Origin: Rhabditophanes sp. KR3021
Lineage: Eukaryota; Nematoda; Chromadorea; Rhabditida; Alloionematidae
Direction of reading: 5' to 3'
DNA: 64,000 nt
NCBI GenBank assembly: GCA_963281155.1
Contig: CAUJLY010000002.1
Span: 4,092,001 to 4,156,000 of the forward strand
Under the pieces are notes generated by a model. That model did not search any database. It was not told the DNA's origin and saw only the letters and a program-made list of their open reading frames with translations. The position numbers and the translations under genes were made by a program. How positions within the stretch are numbered: the first letter of the stretch is position 1; each line of letters starts with the position of its first letter. Below are positions 22,157 to 33,037 of this stretch, piece after piece.

Positions 22157-23752
22157 TTAAACAATATTATCAACAAAATATTTGTGTTCACTTTCATGTA
22201 TTATATGTTTGATTAACAAAGATTTTTCATCAAACATCAATCCACAAAGCAAACATTTATAATCAGACCAATTTACTATCTTAGGATCTTTGTAATATTC
22301 TGATTCATTAAGTTCTTCCTCATTCGCTACTTTGAGATCCTTCTTGACTTGAATTAAGAAATTTTCCCAATGTTTGGCTATCTCCTCACAAGTAAATTGT
22401 TCTTCAATGTTTTTCTTTGACTTTTTAAGTTGACGATGATCTTCTGGAGTGGCGAGGACTTCTGTAACAACCGGAACTAATTTACGAGAATCATGAGTAT
22501 GAGGATTCTTATTCAGTAAATAAATTTTGGTTGTATCAATAGGTGCTCTCATTCTGAAGGTTTTTCCTGATCCTCCTATCTCCTCATCGGAGTCATCATT
22601 ATCTTGAAATGGGTTGTTTGATTTTTTACGATTATTACTGCCTTGAGATGAATTTGAAGACCCACCATTGTGGAGATTTATTTTTATCTGTGTACTTCTT
22701 TCTAAACTAATTGGTGTTTTGACTGGTTTCTTAGCTTCAGTTGGAAGTGCTTGTTCTTGTATTAGAGGAACAAATGGTGTAGGTGTTTTATTTGGTTCTG
22801 ATATCGCATCGATGCTTCCAAACGAACAAGGATTTTGCTGCATTTGAGTAATCACAGTTTGAAATTCCAAGTTTTGGTAGTTTTCAGGAGTTGCTGGAAC
22901 ATAAGTTTTGTATTTTTCAAACCATACTTTCCACATAGCCACATGTGGATCATAAAATAATTTACTGTGTGTGTCATAAAAATAGGTTGTCGTTTTGTCA
23001 TGTAAATAAGGAGTATCCGATTGTTGTTCAAAATTTCTTGAATCAGGAGTAGGAAAAATATGATAGTCTCCAAAAGGAGTAGTGACTGATTTACCATATG
23101 CTGGTTGTTGCATTTGTGCTTGTTGCTGCATGTGGGCTTGCTGTTGCATGTGGGCTTGTTGTTGCATGTGTGCTTGATGCTGTAGTTGAGTTTGTTGCTG
23201 AAAATATTGATGGGAAGCCGTTTCATTATTACACATCTGACCCGAACCTAAAGCATTTTGGGCAAGTTGTCTTTTCTGTTTTGAATCATTAGAGCTTTTG
23301 TTAACTGAACAACTTTGGTAAGCGTACTTGACTCTTTCTTCATAACACAATCTTGATACTTCGTCGAAGGGAATCAAAGAGAAAGAAATAATTAAATCCC
23401 AATCCTTTAAAACCGGTTGCTTTTTTTTGAACTGATTCATCATACCTACAGCTAAATCTTTTGTACTATACTTGATAAAACAGTAATTGCCTCGTCTTTC
23501 AAAGTGTATTTTTTTGACTTGCATCTGATTATAAGAGCACAGTTTTATCACATCACTCTCTTCAAATGTATTTCGATTAGGCAAGTTTCGTACGATTAAC
23601 GTATCTGAGGCTAGCGTTCCAACAAACCCACTTCCATTTTTTTCCTTCACTTCATTTTCTTTTCTCGAAACTGAGCAACCGAAGCAAAAATCTCTATGGC
23701 CATGGCATTTAGTAGTACATGCTAAGCAAATCCAATCTTTACTATAGGACAT
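22157..23752 (-). CDS. RBM5/RBM10-like RNA-binding splicing factor
   Basis: One exon, 531 residues. Order: a RanBP2-type zinc finger at residues 5-28 (DWICLACTTKCHGHRDFC), an RRM at about 50-125 (DTLIVRNLP, GNYCFIKY), a Gln/His/Met repeat at about 185-215, an OCRE-like aromatic repeat at about 240-290 (TTYFYDTHSKLFYDP), and a C2H2 finger at the end (CLLCGLMFDEKSLLIKH). This is the RBM5/RBM6/RBM10 plan; these factors act in the spliceosomal A complex and choose splice sites. The usual G-patch after the C2H2 finger is missing: the frame stops ten residues past it. Either a further exon exists beyond 22157 or this lineage lost it. Confidence 0.85.
   Translation of the reverse strand: MSYSKDWICLACTTKCHGHRDFCFGCSVSRKENEVKEKNGSGFVGTLASDTLIVRNLPNRNTFEESDVIKLCSYNQMQVKKIHFERRGNYCFIKYSTKDLAVGMMNQFKKKQPVLKDWDLIISFSLIPFDEVSRLCYEERVKYAYQSCSVNKSSNDSKQKRQLAQNALGSGQMCNNETASHQYFQQQTQLQHQAHMQQQAHMQQQAHMQQQAQMQQPAYGKSVTTPFGDYHIFPTPDSRNFEQQSDTPYLHDKTTTYFYDTHSKLFYDPHVAMWKVWFEKYKTYVPATPENYQNLEFQTVITQMQQNPCSFGSIDAISEPNKTPTPFVPLIQEQALPTEAKKPVKTPISLERSTQIKINLHNGGSSNSSQGSNNRKKSNNPFQDNDDSDEEIGGSGKTFRMRAPIDTTKIYLLNKNPHTHDSRKLVPVVTEVLATPEDHRQLKKSKKNIEEQFTCEEIAKHWENFLIQVKKDLKVANEEELNESEYYKDPKIVNWSDYKCLLCGLMFDEKSLLIKHIIHESEHKYFVDNIV
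23101..23190 (-). repeat. Gln-Ala-His-Met coding repeat
   Basis: Four to five tandem copies of a 21-24 bp unit encode QQQAHM-type heptads inside the RBM5/10-like protein. They are probably slippage-prone and length-variable between individuals. Confidence 0.8.
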
Positions 23753-24517
23753 TGAATTAATCTAAAAATTTGTTTTAATAAATAGTAATAAAGTGTGGAG
23801 GACAAATGTCATGATTTTAAAAAAGATATTCAAAATATTGTGCTATACAATACTATGTATTGCTATCTAAACAGATCCATTTTGGTACATAATGTATTAA
23901 AGAACAGTTGTTTATTAGATTTTAATCCAAATGGCGTTATTAAAATGAGGAATCTCGTAATATAATTTAAATATTGAGCCGTTCATTATCATTTAAAAAG
24001 GAATTATAAAAACAATTCCATACAATATTAGACAGCTTTTCCAGAAATAAATGAAACAATATAAATAATTTATTACAAAACTTGCTGTAAAGAATTTTGT
24101 TGAATGAATTTGGCAATTGCGAAGGTATTCTAAAAGTACAACGTAGTTATATTTTACATATTGTATTGGCGTTGGGAATTGAATTTTTGCCGTTCAAGTT
24201 CTTGTAAGAAGAGTTTGGCGTTCGTATTACATAAAATCAATGTTGGTTGTAAAGGATATCTGGGAAAGTTAAATATAACCCTGCTAAGATCATTTTCATA
24301 ATTGGTAAATGCTTCCTTCATTTTATCGAGCATCCTTTAGTAGTAGTCTAAATTGCGGAAGACGGCATTCATCAAATTGTTTAAAGTTCAAAAAGGCAGT
24401 GTATGACCGCCTGGCCACTATGTATCCTTCCAAAATAGTCTTACAACGACAAAACGGGTGGGCATTTTAACAGTCATTCATTGTTGTATATTCGTTGTTG
24501 TACACAAATTTGTTGCA
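23753..24517. other. Intergenic between divergent RBM-like and BIR genes
   Basis: About 765 AT-rich bases with no recognisable gene. It separates divergently transcribed genes and should hold both promoters. A weak short frame upstream of the BIR start codon is not conserved. Confidence 0.4.
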
Positions 24518-25043
24518 ATGGCTAAATCGTCATACAATTTATCAGTAACCTTGGATTCATTAAGAAACCCTACTACAACTGATCTACTTGCTGCAAAGAA
24601 ACGACTAATTTCTTTTGAAGATTGGCCTTATGATAAAAACCAGGCAAATAAATGCACCTCTTATGCTGTAAGTACATATTTCATTCAATCATAATAATCA
24701 AACTTTCTAGCTTGCCATCAATGGGTTCAAAATGACATCGAATGACGAAGGCGCTCCATCCGCTATGTGCATCTGCTGCCAAAAGGATCTTATCTGGGAG
24801 CCAAATGATGACGCAAAGGCAGAACATCTCCGTTCAAGTCCAAACTGTGCATTAGCTTTAATCCTGAATGGTAAGACAGAAGCTGATTTGACATTGCGTG
24901 ATTCCTTGACAATTGTTGTAATGAGGGAAAATGTTATTGCACTTAAAAGTGTATTTGAAAAGGACAAAGACAATGTACGGAAATGTAATGATTACAACAA
25001 CAAGTTGTACAAAAAAGCTTTGGAACAATTTAACAAGAAATAA
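24518..25043 (+). CDS. bir-1: Survivin-like BIR domain protein
   Basis: Two exons (24518-24667 and 24711-25043) encode 160 residues: one BIR domain and a C-terminal helix, the survivin/BIR-1 plan. The BIR runs from KRLISFEDWPYD (about residue 29) through GFKMTSNDEGAPSAMC. The zinc ligands are CICC, EH and NC, with the LIWEPNDDAKAEH signature between them. The tail (about 110-160) is a charged helix. Survivin is the chromosomal passenger subunit that places Aurora B at centromeres and the midzone. The start at 24518 is preferred over an upstream in-frame ATG because it gives the usual short leader. Confidence 0.9.
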
Positions 25044-25239
25044 ATGATTATGCCTGATAGACACTTGGTAATGTATAAAACATCTCTGCATATTTTGATC
25101 TTTATATAAATTGTTCTTTTTAATTCGAAGCTGATTTCATTTTAATAAACTAATGAAGCAAATATGAGTAATTATTTTAAAACCATTAATACACTAAAAA
25201 AGAAATTTACCTGAAAAAATACTTTATTTTATAAAAGGA

Positions 25240-26080
25240 ACTCAAATATACTTAGTCATTATAAGAACATAATCCATAAGTGCTTATTAGATTGAATATT
25301 CTAATACCTTCGGTCTGTATGTATTACAGAGAATAATTTGAATGGTGCTTTCACATTCTTCTTCTAAAGCCAGAGATGTCGATCTTGAAACAGTACCACG
25401 GAAGATTTACTAATTGAGTGTAATTTTCCATCTGGATTAAGTTTACTATTAAAATCTGTAATAAAGCCATCCTTACGATTCTACCAGTTGCTCAATACTT
25501 CAACTGATTTTTGCTTAAGACAGTCAAATGAATTTTGCACTTGGTACTTTTTGGCATCCGCAAAACCCACATTTAATTCTTGGACATTGTACTCTTTCTG
25601 TAAATTGCTCTTTATATATTTGCCATGATTGCGAATGACGCGGCAAACAGCATATGAAGTACTGACACATTCAGGCGTTGTTATTTTGTTTCTTTAATTT
25701 ATAAAAGTATTCTCTGTCAATTTTATATAAAGGATTATATTGGCGATCATCTAATAATAAGCCAAATGGTTCTTTGAAGAAGTTGAATATATTTTTGATT
25801 ACTGACTGTCTGAATTATTTTTAAAAGTTTTTCTTTAGATTTCAATGTCGACGAAGGAACGATTATAACTGCCTTCTTCTATTTAAAATACTCATCAGCA
25901 TATGGTAATAGCTTTGTTGATTTTCTTTCAATAACAGGTATGCATCCAATTTGAAGGCAAGCGGTAATTTTATTCACAAAATCACTAGAAATTCTAATCA
26001 AGCTGCTGTTAGCACCCTGTTTGTATGTGTTTAATAGTTTTTCAAAAAGGTTGTCTGTCTTACAAATTGATATCTGTTTT
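25240..26080 (-). pseudogene. Exostosin-like (GT47) remnant
   Basis: On the minus strand a fragment reads KITACLQIGCIPVIERKSTK, then LLPYADEYFK, a stop, and KKAVIIVPSS with a following helix (LLKIIQTVSNQKYIQLLQ). This resembles the exostosin domain, where the conserved order is GCIPV, LPF, a Trp-Lys-Ala motif and IVP. The stop falls where the conserved Trp would be. Further pieces downstream (FFKEPFGLLLDDRQYNPLY, near 25750) are out of frame. Exostosins polymerise heparan sulfate; this copy appears dead. The assignment is by pattern only. Confidence 0.4.
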
Positions 26081-26187
26081 GATACGACTTAAATGTAAAC
26101 AACACGATAATGTAAACTGTTTTATTTATAAAGTATTTTGGTATTCATAGTGTGTTTTATATCGACATTTTGATCACAGTACGATGT

Positions 26188-26622
26188 TTATGCAACAATA
26201 CCAGTGCCTAAGGCGACTGGAATATCTGTTGGAGATAATGTGAACGTAAAAAATCCACCAAAATAAAATACATTTTTATTGAGGGTCCTATTATTCTGAA
26301 CATTTGATATTATTGCACTATTTTGAGTGAAGAGAGTCTTTCCTGATTCACCAATGTGAAATGAAATACACGGCTTAGTATGTGAAAAAGCATTTAGGTA
26401 ATGTGGGGAATTAACAAAATAATTGTAAATATTTATCAATCTAGCGTCTTTAAAATTACGCTGCTTAGACACTTTAAATTGTTTACATTTACTAAAATCA
26501 AAATAATCTTCATAACTATCTAGTAAATTCATGGCATACACCACCTCATAAATAGTAATTAAATGAAAAGAAAATATTAGGAATAGTAAATATAGCGAAT
26601 TATTGAAGAAGTTAGCAATCAT
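26188..26622 (-). CDS. Secreted or signal-anchored orphan protein
   Basis: A single-exon frame of 144 residues. A long hydrophobic N-terminus (about residues 8-30, LYLLFLIFSFHLITIYEVVYA) is a signal peptide or anchor. The rest has only two to three cysteines (FSKCKQF, TKPCISFHIGES) and aromatic-rich stretches (NVFYFGGFFTFTLSP). No family is recognised. It lies in a gene-poor stretch next to the exostosin-like remnant and could itself be a fragment. The ATG and signal peptide are the main support. Confidence 0.45.
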   Translation of the reverse strand: MIANFFNNSLYLLFLIFSFHLITIYEVVYAMNLLDSYEDYFDFSKCKQFKVSKQRNFKDARLINIYNYFVNSPHYLNAFSHTKPCISFHIGESGKTLFTQNSAIISNVQNNRTLNKNVFYFGGFFTFTLSPTDIPVALGTGIVA

Positions 26623-26912
26623 TTAGAAATATATGAAATTGTAATATGTTTGCAAAAGTTTATGACAAAACTTAATGGTTGTTTAAATGCACAATCAACT
26701 TTAACCTTTGCTTGAATAAGCCATGGACAAATAGTTCTTTTGATTATCAATGGAGTCATTTTATAAATTCGAACATTTTTATTGAATTAGAACAATTAAG
26801 CTTTTACGAGCAAATAAATCGCAATTGGAAACAATTGTATTTAAGTTTTTATAAAAATGTTAATAAAAAGAAAACTGCAGATGAAAATAGAATTAGCAGG
26901 TGTGTAAAGAGA

Positions 26913-28224
26913 TCATGCACATTTTTTTTCAACGATATTTTTTCCACTTTCGTCATATTCCATTTTTGATATCCACAATTGTTGGAATGATCCAAGTGAA
27001 GCTGAAATAGAACCACCAATCCATGTTCCGAATTTCCGTTCCAAAACAGTAGTTTGTCCTTGTACGCGAATCTTGATTGTTTGAGAATTTTTGACGGCCA
27101 GACCGTGATTCAAGCGCTCAGAAAATCCCTCAATTAAAGAATTGCCTCCAGTAACCATGACATTCGAATACAATTGATGTCTCATATCAATGTCCGCCAT
27201 TGAACAACTGGTCACAACAACACTAGGTATATCCAACAATGTTTCTTTGATAGAATCTTCAGCTTGAAGATATTTTAAATTGAATAAAGATTCAGCAATT
27301 TTGTAACGTTCACTTTTGAATTCATGGTTCAAGCCAGTTGAAAAGCCATATTCATAAGATGTCAACGCTTCAAGGTTTTCGTTTTCAATGTTATCGATGA
27401 GGTGAAGAGCTGATGCAGCAACATCTTCAATCACTTGTTTTTTCATAAACTTTTCGAAGCTCTCGGTAACTTGATAGTCGAACTTTTTTTCAACCCACTT
27501 TGCCTTTTCGCCTGTCGATGTTTCCTGTTTGGTTGCAATTTTATAAGGGGCAACTATTTCAATGCCTTCTTTTTCAAAATGCTTTTCAAACTGATCAACT
27601 ATTGTGTCGCCCCCAATATTTGACCTTACCACAGCTTGTGTCAAGCAATATCCGTCATAAACAGGAGCTGCATATGTTTGAGAGGCACCACTATCGACAA
27701 CTAAACCAGTCGACTTGCCATTTGAGAAAGCAGCTAAAACTGGACTTTTAATTGTAAAGAAAGCGGGAACATTATATTTCTCGAACATCAGCTCCGTCAA
27801 TTTTTCTCGTTTTTCTTTCGAAACCCATGGAGCCTCCGACATCAAAACGCCGTGGTAGCGAGATTCAATTCCTAGACTTCTGTCATAAACGTGATCTAAA
27901 ACCTTTTCAAACAAATCCCAATCCTCAATTAAGCCATCCTTCATGTATGTTCTAATTTCAGTTTCTTTTCTAGGCGTATAAACCTCAGATCCTCCGATAA
28001 AAGTTTCCCTTGTTGTTTTTAATCCATTAATGGAGTGTTCATCATTGTTTCGTACGCCAATGAAAGATGGGATATCAATTGATGGTATTTCCTCTCCAGC
28101 ATATCCAGCGCGAAAAGAATGCGAACCTGCGTCAAAAACAAGTGCTGATACATCATCTAAAAAATATACAAAACATAATTACATGATAATAAAAAGTTAT
28201 CTTACCTCCACCATATAAAGCCAT
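26913..28224 (-). CDS. swsn-6: Actin-like protein BAF53/ACTL6, SWI/SNF and NuA4 subunit
   Basis: A nuclear actin-related protein shared by BAF/SWI-SNF remodelers and the NuA4/TIP60 acetyltransferase. Exon 1 (28224-28206, only 19 bases) reads MALYGG and joins in phase 1 to exon 2 (28156-26913), giving 420 residues. Actin signatures are ALVFDAGSHSFRAGYAGE, VVDSGASQTYAAPVYDGY, SNIGGD and VMVTGGNSLIEGFSERL. The end FGTWIGGSISASLGSFQQLW...SK is followed by a Cys-containing C-terminus (VEKKCA), the close match to ACTL6A that separates it from conventional actin. No inserted element is present; the one intron is 49 nt. Confidence 0.95.
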
Positions 28225-29230
28225 CGTTGTTGTTAATTATAATAGTAATCGTACAAAATGCTACTATTTGAACATCAATGTACGTTTTCCCAACTCCCTG
28301 TATAAAGTGACAACAAAGTTCCAATTGAGAAGACATTAATTAAACTTGACTATAGCTTTTTCATGTCAATTATATGATGGATGTTGTATCTAATTATATT
28401 TTAGCATTTTTTAAAAATATTAATTTGATTTGGTCTGATTAGCCGTTGTCGAATGTGCTTTGTGGTTGTTTCTTATTACTACTAGTTTGTTGCTAGGGTA
28501 TGGAAAAGCAGTTTTATGCGTTTTTTAATTTTTGGTATGCATAACCTTCGCCAATTCTAAATCATTATTACAGCCAAATGACTATTTATTTGCATTTTGC
28601 ATTATTTAAATAATATAGATCTTTATTCTTTAAATTCTATTATGTATATCTCTTTCTATAAGAGTACTAGACTGATAATTGTAGTTGAATATTGATTCTG
28701 CGATAAATGAAAGTTATATGATTTAATTTTCATTATATGTGCATATTATTCAATGTCAACATTGATACACTTATACTTTAATACTTTAATATGTATTGTG
28801 TTGATATGTGTTTTATTATTTAATGTTGTTTGTAAATGTGTTAGATTAATTATATGCGTGGATATGGGTAACCGTTTGTTTTTAATAATAATTTTTTGTA
28901 AACTATAATTTATTGTGACACGAAACACCCACGATTTGTACCAATAATCACACAAACATTTGAAGATGGAGAATGTTTTTAAAATAAGGTTCCAGCAAAG
29001 CATACTTAATATGTGACGCTTCATGTGGTGGAAGAATGCACCTTCCAACCTTCAATCTACAATTTTCACTTTTTTAAAGTCCTATAAAATTAGATTATCT
29101 CAAATCAATATTTAAAGTGTAATTGCCGTTTCACGTAATGCCGTCATATTGTGACTTTTGTTAACAAACTTTCTAATCGTTTCCTTTTTAGTAGATACAC
29201 GCAGTGTGAGATATTTAGAAGACTTAAAGC
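28225..29230. other. Intergenic between divergent BAF53 and SRA1-domain genes
   Basis: About 1 kb, very AT-rich in the middle, with no recognisable coding or RNA feature. It should hold both promoters. A ttttag acceptor-like site near 29190 could mark a 5' UTR intron or trans-splice site of the plus-strand gene. Confidence 0.4.
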
Positions 29231-31674
29231 ATGTCATCCTCCTATTCGTCTCCACTGCCACCCAACGTCCCATCTGGGTGGAACGATCCTCCTGCAATGA
29301 GTACAACTATCACTCGTCCTTCTGTCAACTTGAAGTCTATGCATAGGCGACTTGTGGACCCTTCCATACAGGTTTTTGTTTTCTAATTGACTCGAACTAA
29401 TTTATTTTCATTTTAGGTAATTTAAAGGACAATCAAATCTAAGAAAAAATTAGTATTAAATGACGTACTTAGAATATTGGTGCATTTTGTTGAGAGCAAT
29501 CTCCAAAATTCGGCCTACAATATGAGGATGTTTCTTCCACATGATATCGTTCGATTAATCCGATGCATCGGTGTTTGCCAAGACATTTTGTAAATCCATA
29601 TATTTGCGTACTCAAGAGCTTGATTACTAGTCATTTGATCGAGACCAAATACTGCCATTTGTCTCTTATTTTTCAAGATAACCAGAATACGCGTATTTTT
29701 GTCATTTAAAGGAATAAATGTTGAGCAAATCTTGTTTCTACGTCATTAGAGACTCCACAATAAAAGATTCTATTTTTAAATTCCTCAAACGATAAGGCCT
29801 TAATATCCATTCCAACAGGCAAGTCGAGCAATACGTACATTGTTGTTATCCACTGACTGTGGTCCGATAATTAGCTCCTTCAATTCAGCTTTTAACTTCT
29901 TTCATAACTCCTTATCAGATAATTGTCTTTCTTTATTAAAAGTCTCACTAACTTCGTTTCTAAGTCTGGTACATGCTCTTTTCTTCACATGGAATGAATA
30001 ATGCTCTATCTTTTTGAATATCGTGCTGTAATTCTGACATTTATATTGTCCGCCTTCCACAATCCTTAATTCGGTGCTAAGTCCAAAATTGGGTTCTTTT
30101 CATACATCCCGTGGTATATACTCATACATGTAGTCTCCAGCTTTTTGAGAGTTTCAGGATAAAGTAGTTGTATGAGCTCCATCGCTTTATTTGTTCTACA
30201 ACTGGCCATTTATAAACGACTTTTTCTTATGGCATACACAATAGCGACATCCGCAGGAAACTTATTTCTGGAGTAAATAAATCCAGCAAATCCATTCTTT
30301 GATAACGAGCTAGCAAATACTAATTCCTTTTTGGCCATTGGACCATCGTTTACCATAGCCAAGGAAACATCTTTACTGTGTTGCTCAAATCTTTCAATTG
30401 GACCATTCTTTAACTCTCCAACGTTGTTTATAATACCACTACAAAATCACTATAATATGTTAATGATCGGTTTCTTACAGACATTATAAATGTATTCATT
30501 TATTCTAGTCTTTTGTATTAACACGATCAGCTTATTTTAATTATATTAACATATTCTTTTTGTGGTTATATTGTTTATTATTCTTTTGACTAACAAACTC
30601 TTCCTATTTCCCCTTTCACTAAACATTTTGGTGTTCTTTTAGAGTTCAAGTTACGATTCACAACAGGTCAATCTAAATAACCAACACCAAAATTACAATA
30701 ACGCCTCGCAACAACAACCATTCAATAATTCAAGTAACAATCACGTTAGTTCTTACACCAACAACTCTCAAGTTACTACTCCTGCATTTGGTCAATCCAA
30801 CAACTCTCAAATTGCTACACCAGCATTCGGTCAATCCAACAACTCTCAAGTTGCTGCACCAGCATTTGGTCAATCCAGTAACTCTCAGGTTGCTACACCA
30901 GCATTTGGTCAATCAAACCACACCCACACTGTTGCTCCAGGATTTGTTCAATCTAACTACTCATATCAAGGACCACCACCCATTCAAGATTCAACACCCC
31001 TACAGCGGCCAATTCCGATTCAACCCTCGGCATTTCAGCCATATCAAAACTTCCAACAACAGCAAATGCAAGTTACTGAACCCGCATATGGTTTTTCAAT
31101 GAGTAATGGAATGAACGGAAACAAAAAGAATGGTTTTGTGCATGATAACAATGGTTACTCCCAACATCCGTTAGCACCATATCACGGGAGTGTTGTCAAC
31201 AACCAAGCCGAAAGTGATAACTCATTAATCTTCAGCCCACCAAACTCCATCGTAGGCGATCAAATTAGGCCAATTACCTCACCCGACCGAGCCACCTATA
31301 TTGCACCTATGAAAGCTCCTGGAGTTTTGAATATGAATGGGTCGACATTAGTAATCTTTTTGACAAAGGCAACAATGAAATTAAATGAAGGCAATACTTG
31401 CGAAGGAATCCAATTGAGAATTGCTCAGCTGCATGACATGTTACAGCAAAACAGGATAACGGAGGAGTGTATACGCAAGCTTAATGTCCTAGTTGACGCC
31501 ATAGATCGTGAGTTGTTTCCGGAAGCAGACAAGGCGTTTGATGACCTTCAACATTTGAATAAGGAAGAATTAGGGCAATGGTGTCATGGAATTCGTCTTT
31601 TGATAAATGAATTGAAAAGATTAAGTTTGGACAATGGCCGAATTCGCAGTGCTCCCATTCAAAGAAGGCAATAA
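29231..31674 (+). CDS. SRA1-domain protein (SRA1/SEC31 C-terminal fold)
   Basis: Exon 1 (29231-29371) encodes a Pro/Ser-rich start with VPSGWNDPPAMS, the N-terminal signature of steroid receptor RNA activator protein (SRA1). Exon 2 (30643-31674) adds an Asn/Gln-rich linker with five near-copies of a 15-residue unit (about 30745-30925), and a helical C-terminal domain (about residues 275-375) ending HLNKEELGQWCHGIRLLINE, the SRA1/SEC31C helical bundle. Total 390 residues. SRA1 proteins act as nuclear co-regulators, while the same fold in SEC31 works in COPII coats; the GWNDPP motif favours SRA1. The intron is 1,271 nt and hosts an antisense member of the intronic family. Confidence 0.75.
29425..30465 (-). 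pseudogene. Intronic GIY-YIG-like family, copy 5 (in SRA1 intron)
   Basis: The only copy on the minus strand, and its host is the only plus-strand host, so it is again antisense. A zinc-finger-like segment (YKCQNYSTIFKKIEHYSFHV, then KKRAC) lies near 30030-30056 and below. NNVYVLLDLPVGMD is the first GIY-YIG strand (about 29830-29860), and RIFYCGVSNDVETRFAQHL (29718-29776) is the clearest YxG/Arg/His motif in the window. TSNQALEYANIWIYK holds the Glu motif (about 29590-29635), and HPHIVGRILEIAL the shared C-terminal motif (about 29505-29545). Frame changes and stops interrupt it. Confidence 0.7.
30745..30925 (+). repeat. Coding tandem repeat, ~45-bp unit
   Basis: Five imperfect tandem units encode NNSQV-T/A-TPAFGQS repeats in the low-complexity linker of the SRA1-domain protein. 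Spacing is one codon multiple, so the frame is kept. Confidence 0.85.
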
Positions 31675-31971
31675 CGCTTGGTTTGTTTCGGGGAAATAAG
31701 TTATTTTAAATGACAAGCACCAGCTTGGTCTATACATATAAATATTTAAGAACATACGCTATTACTTTCAATTCATTATGATATATCTGTTTATATAAGA
31801 AAGCTTAGATTCTTTTGTTGTAATATAAATGATGAAACAAAATGCTTACCTTTCTCATTTGTAATATAAATATGTATACATTTATAACTATTTTTTAAGT
31901 CGTTAACACGATATGATATTTGATAATTATTGTTTTAATGTATGAAGTAAACACATGATATTATTTAGAAA

Positions 31972-32409
31972 ATGCGTTTTTCATTCACAACATTCGGAAA
32001 TTTAAATAAAATTCACTGGGACAGACGTGTATGGGAAATCGGATACCGTGGGCCTCATTTACCTCAAAGAAAAGCCACAGGTAGGCCGGATGTACCAGTT
32101 TCTGCGAACAAAGTCAGAGTGCTAAGGGAAAGATTGGATAGGGAATATAATGTGATGAGACACTTGGCTACACCCTTCCTTGGCAAAGAACAAGAACAGG
32201 CATATTGGGACAAACATGGAACTCCTCAATTGATGAGAACGAAGGAGGAAGAAAAGAAGGAGCAAGCCACGATGCCTGGAAAAGTTAAAAGAATCAGTGA
32301 ATTCAAGGGAGCCGATAAGAAGGTTGCCAATATCGGAAATATGCTGCATTTTGATAGAACCGTTGAAGACTCGCTCAAGGATCTCATTCGTAGAAATAGA
32401 TGGGATTAA
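31972..32409 (+). CDS. Small basic protein, probably mitochondrial, unrecognised
   Basis: A single-exon frame of 145 residues following an AT-rich upstream stretch. The N-terminus (MRFSFTTFGNLNKIHWDRRV) has the Arg/Ser/Phe make-up of a mitochondrial presequence. The middle is basic (GYRGPHLPQRKATGRPDVPV) and predicted helical (VRVLRERLDREYNVMRHL), and the end is Lys/Glu-rich. Size and composition recall mitochondrial ribosomal or respiratory assembly proteins, but I cannot name one. It stands 297 bases downstream of the SRA1-domain gene on the same strand. Confidence 0.6.
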   Translation: MRFSFTTFGNLNKIHWDRRVWEIGYRGPHLPQRKATGRPDVPVSANKVRVLRERLDREYNVMRHLATPFLGKEQEQAYWDKHGTPQLMRTKEEEKKEQATMPGKVKRISEFKGADKKVANIGNMLHFDRTVEDSLKDLIRRNRWD

Positions 32410-33037
32410 ATTGTTTCTTAGATAATTGTTTTTAGTTATTTGCTTAGATGAATAATAAATTTTTGTTTTAGTACTTTTTAGTTATTCTTATAAATATTCA
32501 ATCATCATACTGTTATCTTTTTAGAACATGTTGAACTTAGATAACTGCAATAAATTACATATTTTTATGTTTATTGCATTTTATTTGACATATATTAGTA
32601 CATTATATTCGCATATAATTTCAACATACATGCTTACTTAAATTTGATTTATTCTGGTGTAAACTCAAAAAAACCACTTATTTGCTAAATAATTTTTGTT
32701 TCTTTTATGGTTTTGATACATGTTTATAATTGCAGAGGAGTTGATTTATTTGTATAACTGTATAAGGTGTGATTTATTTTTATAATAAAAGGTTTGCTTT
32801 ATTTTCTACTACTTTATTGAAGTGGCAATGTTTTTAGGTGGCAAATAACGACATCGAATGTAAGAAATAATATTTTAGGGACCAATTTAAGAAATGTATG
32901 TACATAAAAGTATAAAATTTTTGTTTTTGTAAGATAATTATTGAACTCGTTAACTTTACAAATTCGAATTAAACAATTGCATATGTAATTAACGAGATAA
33001 AAAGAAAAGTTTATTTAAACTAATGCAAAAAAGAAGT
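32410..33037. other. Intergenic between convergent genes
   Basis: About 630 strongly AT-rich bases containing several ttttta/aataaa runs suited to 3' ends from both sides. No gene is seen. Confidence 0.4.

Noticed and set aside
26679..26969. 96-codon plus-strand frame between the orphan and BAF53
   Set aside because: Overlaps the end of BAF53 on the other strand and has the composition of translated AT-rich DNA.
29425..30465. Possibility that the SRA1 intron is a separate intergenic region between two genes
   Set aside because: Exon 1 carries the SRA1-type GWNDPP motif and ends in CAG|GT in phase with the large downstream exon, so the two belong together.
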